From Saccharothrix syringae (GTDB taxonomy: Bacteria; Actinomycetota; Actinomycetes; Mycobacteriales; Pseudonocardiaceae), in NCBI RefSeq assembly GCF_009498035.1, contig NZ_CP034550.1, positions 5,766,001 to 5,830,000 on the forward strand: a stretch of 64,000 nucleotides of DNA, read 5' to 3'. The notes beneath the pieces were generated by a model that had not been told where the DNA came from, ran no database searches, and was given only the letters and a program-made list of their open reading frames with translations. Shown here in pieces: positions 15,452 through 24,875 of this stretch; position 1 is the first letter of the stretch; every line of letters begins with the position of its first letter. The translations under genes and the position numbers were made by a program.

Positions 15452-16834
15452 ATGGATACCCGAGTTCTCATCGTCGGAGCCGGCCCGACCGGCCTCACCC
15501 TCGCCTGCGACCTGGCCCGCCGGGGCGTCGCGCACCGCGTCGTGGACCGCGATCCCGGCACCTTCGCCGGTTCCCGCGGCAAGGGGCTCCAGCCCCGCAC
15601 CCTGGAGGTCTTCGCCGACCTGGGCGTGATCGACCAGGTCCTCAAGCACGGCGGCCCCTACCCGCCCATGCGCGCCTACCGCGGCCGCGAGGTGGTGTGG
15701 GAGCGGCCGATGCGCGAGGTGTCGCCGCCGCGCGACGACGTGCCCTACCCGAACGGGCTGATGCTGCCGCAGTGGCGGACGTGCCTGATCCTGCGCGAGC
15801 GGTTGGCCGAGCTGGGCGGGCGCGTGGAGACCGGGGTGGAGCTGACCGGGTTCGAGCAGGACGACGACGGGGTGACCGCCTACCTGGACGGGGTGCCGGT
15901 GCGGGCGGAGTACCTGGTGGGCGCGGACGGGGGGCGCAGCACCGTGCGGCGGGGGCTGGGTGTCGGCTTCGCGGGCGAGACCGACGAGGAGCACCGGCAG
16001 GTGATCGCCGACGTGCGGATCTCCGGGTTGGACCGGAACCACTGGCACTTCTGGGCCTCCGACGACCCGGTCGTGCCGCTGCTGGGCGCGTGCCCGATGG
16101 CGGGCACCGACTCGTTCCAGGTGACCACCACGCACCTGGAGGAGGCGTCGGTGGAGGGGTTGCAGGAGCTGCTGACGCGGGCCTCCGGGCGGGACGACCT
16201 GGTGGTGGGCGACCTGACGTGGTCGAGTTCGTGGCGGCCGAACGTGCGCATGGTCGACCGCTACCGGGTGGGGCGGGTGTTCCTGGCGGGCGACGCCGCC
16301 CACGTGCACGCCCCGACCGGCGGCCAGGGGCTGAACACGGGCGTGCAGGACGCCTACAACCTGGGCTGGAAGCTGGCGCTGGGCGGCGAGGTGCTGGACA
16401 CCTACGAGGACGAGCGGCTGCCGGTGGCGGCCGAGGTGCTGGGGATCAGCTCGGCGTTGTTCCGGCGGGCTCTGCGGGGTGGTCGCGACGCCGTGGACCG
16501 CAGCGACCCGGCGCTCAAGCAGCTGGGGGTGAACTACCGCGGCAGCGCGCTGTCGGTGGAGCTGCGGGCGAAGCCGGGCACCGTGCGGGCGGGTGACCGG
16601 GCGCCGGACGGGTGGTGCGGGGACCGGCGGGTGCACGAGGTGCTGACCGGTCCGGGGTTCGCGGTGCTGGCCTTCGGGCGGGCGCGTTTCCCCGGTGCCC
16701 ACGAGGTGACCTACGCCCCCGCCTTCGACGTGGTGGGCGACGCGCTGGCGGTGGTGCGCCCGGACGGCTACGTCGGGTTGTTCGCCGACACCGCGGACGA
16801 GGTCAGCCCGTACCTGGACCGCTGGTCCCGGTGA
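15452..16834 (+). CDS. FAD-dependent aromatic monooxygenase (PHBH/RdmE type)
   Basis: 460 residues of the class A flavoprotein hydroxylase family. FAD-binding GAGPTGLTLACDLARRG at residue 8, the DG motif region GADGGRSTVRRGLG near 165, and the second FAD motif FLAGDAAHVHAPTGGQGLNTG near 277. It is shorter than polyketide hydroxylases of about 500-540 residues, with only a short C-terminal thioredoxin-like part. Likely hydroxylates an aromatic substrate with NAD(P)H and O2. The 3' end overlaps the convergent SARP gene by 32 bp. The upstream palindrome and direct repeats make it a candidate target of a nearby regulator. Confidence 0.9.
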   Translation: MDTRVLIVGAGPTGLTLACDLARRGVAHRVVDRDPGTFAGSRGKGLQPRTLEVFADLGVIDQVLKHGGPYPPMRAYRGREVVWERPMREVSPPRDDVPYPNGLMLPQWRTCLILRERLAELGGRVETGVELTGFEQDDDGVTAYLDGVPVRAEYLVGADGGRSTVRRGLGVGFAGETDEEHRQVIADVRISGLDRNHWHFWASDDPVVPLLGACPMAGTDSFQVTTTHLEEASVEGLQELLTRASGRDDLVVGDLTWSSSWRPNVRMVDRYRVGRVFLAGDAAHVHAPTGGQGLNTGVQDAYNLGWKLALGGEVLDTYEDERLPVAAEVLGISSALFRRALRGGRDAVDRSDPALKQLGVNYRGSALSVELRAKPGTVRAGDRAPDGWCGDRRVHEVLTGPGFAVLAFGRARFPGAHEVTYAPAFDVVGDALAVVRPDGYVGLFADTADEVSPYLDRWSR

Positions 16835-19601
16835 CGCGGGCGCGCAGGCCGGGGTTGTCGGTGCCGCGCAGCCGCCGGGCCTGGTCGAGCAGGTCCAGGG
16901 CGGCGGCGCGGTCGCCGCGGGCGACGTGCCACTCGGCCTGCCCCTCCAGCACGGCGGCGTGCGCGGGGCCGTCCTGGCTGCGGCGGGCCAGTTCCACGGC
17001 GCGCTCGTGGTGGTGGCCCGCCAGGTCGAGGTCGCCGAGCTCGGTGAGGGTCCTGGCGTAGTTGCCGTGCATGCCGGCCAGGAACTGGGTGGTGGCGAGG
17101 GCGGGGTCGACGGCCATGGCCTTGTGGTGCCAGCGCAGCGCGGTGGCGGTGTCGCCGCTGAGGCGGGCGATCTCGGCCAGGCCGTTGTGCAGGCGGGCGA
17201 GCGCGAGGGGGTCGTCGTCGTGGACGGCGTCCCGCTCGGCGCGTTCGAGTTCGCGCCGGGCGTGGTCGAGGTCGCCGGCGCGGGCGTGCAGGCGGGCGGC
17301 CTGGACGAGCATGACCGCGGGGACGGTGCTGATGTGGCGCATGGCCTCGGACAGGGACTCCATCGCCTCGGCGGTGGCGCCGCGGTCGGCCTGCAGGACC
17401 GAGCGGAACATCAGCGAGCAGGCCAGCAGGAGGTGGTCGCCGGTGTCGCGGAAGCCCTGGGCGGCGGCGGTGTAGTGCTCCTCGGCGGGTGCGGCGCCGC
17501 CGGTGGCGATCTCGGCGGTGGCGTAGCCGCGCAGCAGGTGGCCGGCCGCCCGGCGCCACGGGTCGGTGGAGGCGGTGAGCCGGTCGGCGACGGCGGTGAG
17601 GCGGGCGCGGTTGGTGTGGTCGGCGAGCACGGCCACGGCCAGGGCGGCGGGCTCCTCGCGGGCGGCCAGGCGGTCGAGCAGGTCGGGGGTGGGTGCGAGC
17701 AGGGCGGTGGCCAGGTCGTGGGCCAGGTCCGCGGTGGGGTCCGGGAACGGGTCGGCGGCGAGGACGGCGGTCGCCCAGCGGCGGGCCTCGGCCAGTTCGG
17801 TGCGCACCAGCCAGTACCACAGGCGGGCGGTGAACAGCCGCGGTGACGTGGCCCGGTCGGACATGGCCTGGTCGAGGTTGGCCTGCTCGGTGGCCAGCCG
17901 GTCGACCCACACGGCCTGCTCGGGGCCGCGCAGCCGGGGTTCGGCGTGCTCGGCCAGGGCGGTGTAGTGGGCGGTGTGCCGGGCGCGGACCCGGTCGGCG
18001 TCCTCCAGGTGGGTCGCGGCGTACTCGCGGACGGTCTCCAGCAGGCGGTACCGCTCGTCGGTGGCGACCACCAGGGACTTGTCGACCAGGGACGCCACCT
18101 GGTCCAGGGTGCCGCCGGTGACGTCCTCCACCGCCCGGAGGGTCGCACCGCCGGCGAACACCGACAGGCGGGCCAGCAGGGTGCGCTCGGCGGGGTCGAG
18201 CAGGTCGTGGCTCCAGTCCAGCACGGCGCGCAAGGTGCGGTGGCGGGCCGGTGCGCCGCGCACGCCGCGGTCGAGCAGGCCGAGCCGGTCGCCGAGGCGG
18301 TGGGTGAGCTGGGCCGGGGTGAGGGAGCGCAGGCGGGCGGCGGCGAGTTCGACGGCCAGCGGCAGGCCGTCGAGGGCGCGGCAGATCGCGGTGGTGGTCT
18401 CGTCGGGGGTGAAGCCGGGGCGCACGGCGCGGGCGCGGTCGGTGAACAGGGCGACGGCCTGGGCCCCCGGCAGCGGGTCGAGGGGGCGCAGGACCTCGCC
18501 GGTGACGCCGAGGGGTTCGCGGCTGGTGGCCAGCACGCGCAGCCGGGGGCAGCGGGCGAGCAGGTCGGCGGCGAGGCCGGCGACGCCGTCGAGGAGGTGC
18601 TCGCAGTTGTCCAGCAGCAGCAGGGCGGTGCGGCCGGCCAGGAAGTCGGCGGGGCGGTCGGTGGTGCCCAGGGCGGCGCGCACGGCGGGCAGCAGGCCGT
18701 CGTCGGCGGGCACGGGGGCGAGGTCGACCAGCCAGACCCCGTCGGGCGCGGGGGTGCGGTCGGCGGCTTCGAGGGCCAGCCGGGTCTTGCCGGCGCCGCC
18801 GGGACCGGTGACGGTGACCAGGCGGGCCTCGGCGAGGGCGCGGGTCAGCTCGTCCAGCTCGTGCTCCCGGCCGACGAAGCTGGTCAGCCGGGCGGGCAGG
18901 CCGGGGCGGCGGGTCGGTGCGCGCAGGGCCTGCCGGTGGGCCTCGCGCAGTTCCGGGCCGGGGTCGGCGCCGAGCTGGTCGGCGAGCAGGGCGCGGGCGC
19001 GCTCGTGGGCGGCGAGGGCGTCGGCGTGGCGGCCGCGGGCGCACAGGGCGCGCATCAGGCGGGCGTGCAGGCCCTCGCGCAGGGGTGTGGCGGTGGCCAG
19101 TTCCTCGATCTCGGCGACGAGCTCGGGGGTGGCGCCCGCGGCGAGGTCGAGGTCGAGGCGGGCCTCGACGGCGCTCAGCCGCAGCTCCTCCAGGCGGGCG
19201 AGGGTGGCCTGGGCGAACCCGGTGTCCGCGACGTCGGCCAGGGGCGCGCCCCGCCACAGGGCCAGGGCCTCGCGCGGCCGGCCCTCGGCGACGGCGCGGG
19301 CGAACGCGTGCAGGTCCACCTGCTCGGGTGGCAGGTCGAGCCGGTAGCCGGTGGGGTGGGAGCCGATCGCGTCGCGGCCCAGGGCGCGGCGCAGCCGGGC
19401 GACCAGCGACTGGAGGGCCGCGGTGGGGTCGGCGGGCGCGGTGTGCGGCCACAGGTCGGCGACGAGGCGGTCGGTGGTGACCACGCGGCCGGTGTCGACG
19501 GCCAGGCGCAGCAGCAACGCGCGCAGCATCGGACCGCCGAGGTCGACGCGGGTGCCGTCGGGTCCGCGGACCTCCAGTTCCCCCAGTGCCCTGATCCGCA
19601 C
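16803..19601 (-). CDS. SARP/AfsR-type regulator with NB-ARC ATPase and TPR
   Basis: About 932 residues from a GTG at 19601 behind GAGGA. An N-terminal winged helix (IRALGELEVRGPDGTRVDLG), a BTAD domain to about 240, an NB-ARC domain beginning RLTSFVGREHELDEL with Walker A TGPGGAGKTRLALEA and LLLLDNCEHLLDGVA, then TPR-like helices. The open frame extends upstream to 22031, but only this part is coding. It converges on the flavin monooxygenase and is divergent from the carboxypeptidase, 66 bp away. The 11-bp direct repeats in front of the monooxygenase fit a SARP target. Confidence 0.9.
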   Translation of the reverse strand: MRIRALGELEVRGPDGTRVDLGGPMLRALLLRLAVDTGRVVTTDRLVADLWPHTAPADPTAALQSLVARLRRALGRDAIGSHPTGYRLDLPPEQVDLHAFARAVAEGRPREALALWRGAPLADVADTGFAQATLARLEELRLSAVEARLDLDLAAGATPELVAEIEELATATPLREGLHARLMRALCARGRHADALAAHERARALLADQLGADPGPELREAHRQALRAPTRRPGLPARLTSFVGREHELDELTRALAEARLVTVTGPGGAGKTRLALEAADRTPAPDGVWLVDLAPVPADDGLLPAVRAALGTTDRPADFLAGRTALLLLDNCEHLLDGVAGLAADLLARCPRLRVLATSREPLGVTGEVLRPLDPLPGAQAVALFTDRARAVRPGFTPDETTTAICRALDGLPLAVELAAARLRSLTPAQLTHRLGDRLGLLDRGVRGAPARHRTLRAVLDWSHDLLDPAERTLLARLSVFAGGATLRAVEDVTGGTLDQVASLVDKSLVVATDERYRLLETVREYAATHLEDADRVRARHTAHYTALAEHAEPRLRGPEQAVWVDRLATEQANLDQAMSDRATSPRLFTARLWYWLVRTELAEARRWATAVLAADPFPDPTADLAHDLATALLAPTPDLLDRLAAREEPAALAVAVLADHTNRARLTAVADRLTASTDPWRRAAGHLLRGYATAEIATGGAAPAEEHYTAAAQGFRDTGDHLLLACSLMFRSVLQADRGATAEAMESLSEAMRHISTVPAVMLVQAARLHARAGDLDHARRELERAERDAVHDDDPLALARLHNGLAEIARLSGDTATALRWHHKAMAVDPALATTQFLAGMHGNYARTLTELGDLDLAGHHHERAVELARRSQDGPAHAAVLEGQAEWHVARGDRAAALDLLDQARRLRGTDNPGLRARVTGTSGPGTG

Positions 19602-19667
19602 GGGTCCATCCTCGCAACCGCCGGTCGCCGGTGGTGCGCGCGGGTCGGTGCCGGGCAGGATCGCGGG

Positions 19668-21194
19668 ATGAGGAGTCGGTCGAGCTGCCTGCTGCTGTCG
19701 TTGACGCTGGTCCTGGGGGTGGCCGCCGGTGCGGCCGCCGAACCCGGTGACCCGCTGGTCGCGGACCTGGACCGCCTGCTGGGCGAACCGCGGCTGACCT
19801 CCGCCGCGGTGGGCCTGGTGGTGCGCGACGCCGACACCGGCGACCTGCTCTACGACCGGTCGGGGCGCACCCGGTTCCAGCCGGCGTCCACGGCGAAGCT
19901 GCTGACGGCGGCGGCGGCGCTGGAGGGGCTGGGTCCCGACCACCGGTGGGACACCGACCTGGCGGCGACCGGGCCGGTGCGGGGTTCGGTGCTGCTGGGC
20001 GACCTGTACCTGCGGGGCACCGGCGACCCGACCGCGCTGGCCGGGGACTACGACGCGCTGGCCGCGCGGTTGGCGGCGAGCGGCGTGCGGGTCGTGCGCG
20101 GCGCGCTGGTGGCCGACGACACGTGGTTCGACCAGGTGCCGCTGGGCACGGGGTGGGCGTGGGACGACGAGACCTACTCCTACAACGCGCAGACCTCGGC
20201 GCTGACGTTCGCGCCGGACACCGACTACGAGCCCGGGTCGGTGGTGGTGCGGGTCTCCCCCGGCGCCGAGGGCGGTCCGGCGCGGGTGCGGGTGGAGCCG
20301 CCGGTGGAGGTGGAGGTGCGCAACACCGCCGTCACGGCCGCCGGCGGCGGGGTGCGGGTGCAGCGCGCGCACGGCACCAACGTGGTGCACGTCGACGGGT
20401 CGATCGCGCCGGGTGCCGGCGACCACGTCGCGCGGGTGGCGGTGGACGGGCCGACCGCGCTGGTGGCGGGGTTGTTCCGCAGGTCGCTGGAGGCCCACGG
20501 GGTGGTGGTCACCGGCGGGACGGAGTTCCGGGCGACGCCGGCGTCGGCGCGGGTGCTGGCGCGGCACCGGTCGATGCCGCTGCGGGAGCTGCTGGTGCCG
20601 TTCTTGAAGCTGAGCAACAACCTGCACGCCGAGGCGCTGGTCAAGACGTTGGGGCGGCGGTGGCACGGCGAGGGCAGCTGGTCCGCGGGGCTGCGGGCGG
20701 TGGCGTCGCTGCTGTCGGGGCTGGGCGTGGACGTGACGGCGTCGCGGCTGGTCGACGGGTCGGGTCTGTCCAGGATGGACGCGGTGTCGCCGGAGGTGCT
20801 GGTGGCGCTGCTGGGCGCGGCGCGGGCCGAGCCGTGGTTCGCCGACTGGTACGGCGCGCTGCCGGTGGCCGGGAGGCCGGACCGGCTGGAGGGCGGCACG
20901 CTGCGCAACCGGATGGCGGGCACGGCCGCGGCGGGCAACGTGCGCGCCAAGACCGGGACGTTGACCGGGGTGAGCGCGCTGGCCGGGTACGTGACCACGG
21001 CCGACGGCCGCCGGTTGGTGTTCTCGCTGGTGTCCAACAACTACGTGTCGGCGGCGCCGAAGGACCTGGAGGACGCGGTGGCGGTGCGGTTGGCCTCGGA
21101 CCGGGCGGGGCAGGGGCAGCCGCAGGCCCGGGTCGCGGGCGCGGATGCCGGTGCGGTGGTGGAGCTGGAGTGCTCGTGGACGAGGTCGTGCTGA
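19668..21194 (+). CDS. dacB: D-alanyl-D-alanine carboxypeptidase/endopeptidase, PBP4 family (S13)
   Basis: 508 residues with a signal peptide (LLLSLTLVLGVAAGAAAE). The three penicillin-binding motifs are present: S74-T-A-K77, SNN in KLSNNLHAEAL, and KTG in AKTGTLTGVSALAGYV. The long insertion between the first two motifs is characteristic of PBP4/S13 enzymes. It trims peptidoglycan peptides outside the membrane. The last 30 or so residues (Gln/Ala-rich, ending in cysteine) are poorly conserved in style. Confidence 0.92.
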   Translation: MRSRSSCLLLSLTLVLGVAAGAAAEPGDPLVADLDRLLGEPRLTSAAVGLVVRDADTGDLLYDRSGRTRFQPASTAKLLTAAAALEGLGPDHRWDTDLAATGPVRGSVLLGDLYLRGTGDPTALAGDYDALAARLAASGVRVVRGALVADDTWFDQVPLGTGWAWDDETYSYNAQTSALTFAPDTDYEPGSVVVRVSPGAEGGPARVRVEPPVEVEVRNTAVTAAGGGVRVQRAHGTNVVHVDGSIAPGAGDHVARVAVDGPTALVAGLFRRSLEAHGVVVTGGTEFRATPASARVLARHRSMPLRELLVPFLKLSNNLHAEALVKTLGRRWHGEGSWSAGLRAVASLLSGLGVDVTASRLVDGSGLSRMDAVSPEVLVALLGAARAEPWFADWYGALPVAGRPDRLEGGTLRNRMAGTAAAGNVRAKTGTLTGVSALAGYVTTADGRRLVFSLVSNNYVSAAPKDLEDAVAVRLASDRAGQGQPQARVAGADAGAVVELECSWTRSC

Positions 21195-21242
21195 GCTGAA
21201 TTCCGGGGTGGCGGTCCCCGGTGCGGCACTACGGTTCCGCCC

Positions 21243-22148
21243 ATGACCGTGGTGGAGATCTCCGACCTGGTGGCGGTGTGGGACCCGGGCACCGGTGAGC
21301 GCGTGCCGGTGCGGCGGGACGAGGTGGTCGACCGGTTGCGCGCGGCCGGGGACGCCCGGGCCGCCCGGATCGTGGCGCGGATGCCGGTGGTCGGCGGGGT
21401 GCTGGACCCGGTGGCGGTGGACCGGCTGCTGGTGCGGGTGCACACCGAGTTGCAGCGGCTCAACGAGGAGCTGCGCATGGCGGACCGGTTCGCCGAGCTG
21501 CTGGTGCCGGTGCTGGCCGCGGTGCGCGCGACCGGGGTGCGGCCGCGGGTGGTCGACGTGGGGTGCGGGCTGGGGTACCTGGTGCGCAGCCTGGCCGCCT
21601 CGGGGGTGCTGGGCGGTGACGTGGAGCTGGTGGGGGTGGACTTCAACCGGGCGCTGGTGGCCGAGGCGGCCGGGTTGGCCGCGGAGGAGCGGTTGCCGTG
21701 CTCGTTCGCGTGCGGTGACGCGTTCGCGCCCGCCGAGCCGGCGGTCTACGTGTCCAGCGGGTTGCTGCACCACCTGCCCGCGGACCGGCTGGCCGGGTTC
21801 TTCCAGGCCCAGGACCGGGCCGGGGCGCCGGCGTTCGTGCACTACGACATCGCCGCGACGCCGTTGGCGCCGTTGGGTGCGTGGTTGTTCCACCGGGCGC
21901 GGATGCGGGAACCGCTGGGGCGCCACGACGGGGTGGCCTCGGCGCGGCGCGCCCACGGTGACGGGGTGCTGCTGTCGGCGGCGGCGCGGGCCGAGGGGCT
22001 GGAGGTGTTCCTGTTCGAACCGGTGCGGCACGCCAACCCGTGCTGCGCGGCGATGCGGCCGGTGGTCGGGGTGCGGCCGGAGCTGGTCGGTGCGGTGCGC
22101 CAGGGGTTGGGGCGACGGGCGCGCGGGCTGGTGGGTGCGGCGGCGTGA
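21243..22148 (+). CDS. SAM-dependent methyltransferase
   Basis: 301 residues with a class I methyltransferase core: motif I VVDVGCGLGYLVRSLA, an acidic end of strand 2 in LVGVDFN, and a motif IV-like stretch (SSGLLHHLPADRLAGFF). The N-terminal 95 residues are helical and could recognise substrate. It starts 48 bp after dacB; its stop overlaps the next gene's start (GTGA), so it is coupled to a small membrane protein. The substrate is unknown. Confidence 0.82.
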   Translation: MTVVEISDLVAVWDPGTGERVPVRRDEVVDRLRAAGDARAARIVARMPVVGGVLDPVAVDRLLVRVHTELQRLNEELRMADRFAELLVPVLAAVRATGVRPRVVDVGCGLGYLVRSLAASGVLGGDVELVGVDFNRALVAEAAGLAAEERLPCSFACGDAFAPAEPAVYVSSGLLHHLPADRLAGFFQAQDRAGAPAFVHYDIAATPLAPLGAWLFHRARMREPLGRHDGVASARRAHGDGVLLSAAARAEGLEVFLFEPVRHANPCCAAMRPVVGVRPELVGAVRQGLGRRARGLVGAAA

Positions 22149-22696
22149 CCGGGGGTGGCGTGGTGGCGGTGGCGGTTCCGGTGGTGCTGGTGCTGCTGTG
22201 GTTGGTGGACGCCGGTTTCGCCGGGTTCCGCGCGGCGACGGGGCGCAACGCCCGGATCGACAAGCGGGTCTACCACCTGGTGGCCGCGGGTCGGGGGTTG
22301 GCGGTGGGCGCGGCCGGGCTGGGGGTGGTGGCGGTACCGGCCCTGGTGGCCCTGGCGGGCGCCGCGGACGTGGGTGCCCGCTACGACGGGCTGGTCGGTG
22401 CGGGGGTGCGGATGTTGCAGGTGCTGCTGCCGTTCGCGGGTCTGCTGGCGGCGGCGCTGCCCGCGTACTGGCTGCTGCCGATGCGGGAGAGCGCGTTCGT
22501 GGTGCTGGTGGGGCTGGGGCCGTTCACCCTGGTCCGGCCGGTGGTCGTGGTGGCCGCGGCCGGGTGGGCGGCGGCGGGGTCGGGCGACTGGCTGGTGTGG
22601 GCGGTGGCCGTGGCGGCGGCGGTCGGGGTGCTGGTGGTGGAGCCGGTGGTGCACCGCCGCTGGTACCGGGTGCCGGTGCGAGGGCTCAGGGCGTGA
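22145..22696 (+). CDS. Small polytopic membrane protein, translationally coupled to the methyltransferase
   Basis: 183 residues, GTG start inside the preceding stop. About four hydrophobic segments (VAVAVPVVLVLLWLVDAGF; VAVPALVALAGA; MLQVLLPFAGLLAAALPAYW; AVAVAAAVGVLVVEPVV) with a basic loop (GRNARIDKRVYH). No family recognised. The 3' end overlaps the convergent flavin oxidase by 11 bp. Confidence 0.75.
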   Translation: MTGGGVVAVAVPVVLVLLWLVDAGFAGFRAATGRNARIDKRVYHLVAAGRGLAVGAAGLGVVAVPALVALAGAADVGARYDGLVGAGVRMLQVLLPFAGLLAAALPAYWLLPMRESAFVVLVGLGPFTLVRPVVVVAAAGWAAAGSGDWLVWAVAVAAAVGVLVVEPVVHRRWYRVPVRGLRA

Positions 22697-23966
22697 CCGG
22701 GAAGTTGTGGCGGAAGACGTTGTCCGGGTCGTAGGCGGCCTTGACGCGGCGCAGGCGGGCCAGGGTGTCCGGCGGGAAGACCTTGGTCAGGGCGGCGGCC
22801 TGGTCGTGGGTCTCGAAGCTGAGGTGGATCGCGTCGGCGTCGAGCCGGTCCCAGGCGGCGGGGCCGGTGTCGAGGACGGCGGCCAGGGAGAAGTTGCGGT
22901 CGCGGTGGGCGTAGGCGGGGACGTCGGCGGGGACGTCGTTGACCGCGCCGCCGACCGCGCGGACCTCCAGGTGGGCGGTGTGACCCGCGGTGAACAGGTC
23001 GGCGACCACGTCGGTGGTGCGGGGGTCCAGGTGCTCGACCAGGGCGGAGCGGCTGCGCCCGCGGCCCTGGCCCCGGTGGCGGGCGTGGTCGGGGGCCATG
23101 ATCGCGGCGTACGGCAGCAGGTCGGCGTGGTGGCGGTGGACGGGGGCGAGGTCGAGGAAGGGCTGGAGCGCCGCGGCGGCGGCACCGGTGTCGTCGCCCG
23201 CCCAGACGGCCCTGGTCTGGGCGATGCGGTGGTCCTGGGCGCGGACGAGGGTGAGGAACGCGGTGAGCTCGCGGGGTGCGTGCTCGACCAGGTCGCCCCA
23301 GGCGCGCAGGAACGCGGCGGTGTCGGTGGCGTCGTGGGTGAACGCGGCGTGGACGACGTCGGACAGCTCGACGGCCTCGATGTCGAAGGAGGTGACCACG
23401 CCGAGGTTGCCGCCCGCGCCGCGCAGGGCCCAGAACAGGTCGGGGTGGTGGTCGGCGTCGGCGCGCACGGTGCGGCCGTCGGCGAGCACGACGGTGGCGG
23501 CGCGGACGCGGTCGACGGTCAGGCCGTGGGCGCGGGCGAGGAGTCCCTGGCCGCCGCTGGTGGCCAGGCCGCCGACGCCGACGTCGCCGTAGTCGCCGGA
23601 GCTGATGGCCAGGCCGTGCGGGGCGAGGGTGCGGGCCACGTCGCCCCAGCGGGCGCCGGCGCCGACGCGGACCAGGCGGTGGTCGAGGACTTCGACGCCG
23701 TGGAGGGCGGTCAGGTCGATGACGATGCCGCCGTCGTTGGTGGCGCGGCCGCTGATGCCGTGGCCGCCGCTGCGGATGGCCAGGGGGAGCGGGCGGGTGC
23801 GGGCGTGGGTGAGGGCGCGGGCGACCTGGTCGGGGTCGGTGGGGCGCAGGAGCAGGGCCGGTGAGCCGGGCCAGGCGTAGGTGGAGCGGAGGCGGTCGTA
23901 GTCGGGGTGGCCGGGGGTGACGGCGCGGGCGGCCAGGTCGGGGGGCGGGGTGTCGTGGTCGGTCAC
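22686..23966 (-). CDS. FAD-linked oxidase with berberine-bridge-enzyme (BBE) C-terminus
   Basis: 426 residues. PCMH-type FAD domain with the covalent flavin histidine H69 in RSGGHGISG, and a C-terminal BBE motif YDPDNVFRHNFPV. At the position of the second covalent attachment (normally a cysteine in GxCPxVG) the sequence reads SSGDYGDVGVGGL, so attachment is probably through histidine only. No signal peptide. Likely oxidises an alcohol, sugar or secondary metabolite with O2. The 257 bp upstream hold no recognised feature. Confidence 0.88.
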   Translation of the reverse strand: MTDHDTPPPDLAARAVTPGHPDYDRLRSTYAWPGSPALLLRPTDPDQVARALTHARTRPLPLAIRSGGHGISGRATNDGGIVIDLTALHGVEVLDHRLVRVGAGARWGDVARTLAPHGLAISSGDYGDVGVGGLATSGGQGLLARAHGLTVDRVRAATVVLADGRTVRADADHHPDLFWALRGAGGNLGVVTSFDIEAVELSDVVHAAFTHDATDTAAFLRAWGDLVEHAPRELTAFLTLVRAQDHRIAQTRAVWAGDDTGAAAAALQPFLDLAPVHRHHADLLPYAAIMAPDHARHRGQGRGRSRSALVEHLDPRTTDVVADLFTAGHTAHLEVRAVGGAVNDVPADVPAYAHRDRNFSLAAVLDTGPAAWDRLDADAIHLSFETHDQAAALTKVFPPDTLARLRRVKAAYDPDNVFRHNFPVTP

Positions 23967-24223
23967 GGGTGCTCCCCCGGGCTGGACGGCGCCGCGGGCG
24001 GAGGGTACTCCCCCGCCCGCGGCGTCGTTCAGGTCGCGGTGCGCGTCGGTTCAGGCCGCGGGTGGGCGGCTGTCTGAGCCGAAGTACGCAGCCGGCCGGG
24101 CCGCGGGTGCGCGGCAGGTCAGGCCGGAGGTGGCGCCTGTCGAGCCTCCGTGTGCGTGGTCGGCCGGGTCACGTGACCGTGCCCGAACCGCGCGTGCGGT
24201 CCGACCCGGGCACGGGTGCGCGA

Positions 24224-24787
24224 TCAGGCCGCGGTGTGCGCGGCGACGCGGGAGGCCAGGCCGTTGAGCAGCTCGGTGAGCTGGGCGGTGACCTCGGCGT
24301 CGTCGGCCGGGTGGGTCTCGGCGAAGCGGACCACCGAACCGGGGATCGACAGGGTGAGGTCGCCGAGCACGGTGGCGCCGGCGATGCCCGCCGCCTTGCG
24401 CGCCTCGTCCTGCGCCCACACGCCGCCGTACTGGCCGTACGCGGTGCCGACCACGGCGACCGGCTTGTCCTTCAGGGCACCCGCGCCGAAGGGGCGGGAC
24501 AGCCAGTCGATGGCGTTCTTCAGCACGGCCGGGATGGTGCCGTTGTACTCCGGGGAGAACAGCAGCAGCGCGTCGGCCCCGGTGGCGGCGGCGCGCAGCC
24601 GGGTGGCGTGCTCGGGCGCGGAGCCGTCGAGGTCGATGTCCTCGTTGTAGAAGGGCACGTCGGCCAGTCCCTCGAACAGCTCGATCTCGACGCCCTCGGG
24701 GGCGAGCCGGACGGCGGTCTCGGCGAGCTGGCGGTTGTGGGAACCGGCGCGGAGGCTGCCGACGAGGGCCAGGATGCGGACGGGCAT
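24224..24787 (-). CDS. NADPH-dependent FMN reductase
   Basis: 187-residue flavodoxin-like enzyme with the FMN phosphate loop GSLRAGSHNRQLAE at residue 10 and the family motif SPEYNGTIPAVLKNAIDWLSR near residue 80. It reduces FMN or quinone/azo-type substrates in the cytoplasm. It is divergent from a TetR regulator with 88 bp between starts, the usual arrangement for a detoxifying reductase and its repressor. Confidence 0.92.
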   Translation of the reverse strand: MPVRILALVGSLRAGSHNRQLAETAVRLAPEGVEIELFEGLADVPFYNEDIDLDGSAPEHATRLRAAATGADALLLFSPEYNGTIPAVLKNAIDWLSRPFGAGALKDKPVAVVGTAYGQYGGVWAQDEARKAAGIAGATVLGDLTLSIPGSVVRFAETHPADDAEVTAQLTELLNGLASRVAAHTAA

Positions 24788-24875
24788 GGGAAAACTCCCC
24801 CGGGTACGTGGGTGACTGACGTTGCACCAGGCTAAACGGGACGTGGTCCGGTTATCTTCCGGCTACCCTTCCGAC

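Noticed and set aside
21195-21242. Methyltransferase as part of a polyketide or sugar cluster
   Set aside because: Its neighbours are a carboxypeptidase and a small membrane protein; no biosynthetic genes adjoin, so no pathway was assigned.
19602-22031. Minus-strand open frame continuing the second SARP gene upstream
   Set aside because: It is antisense to dacB and the methyltransferase, reads as His/Arg/Gln-rich sequence, and the SARP N-terminus with its ribosome-binding site is at 19601.
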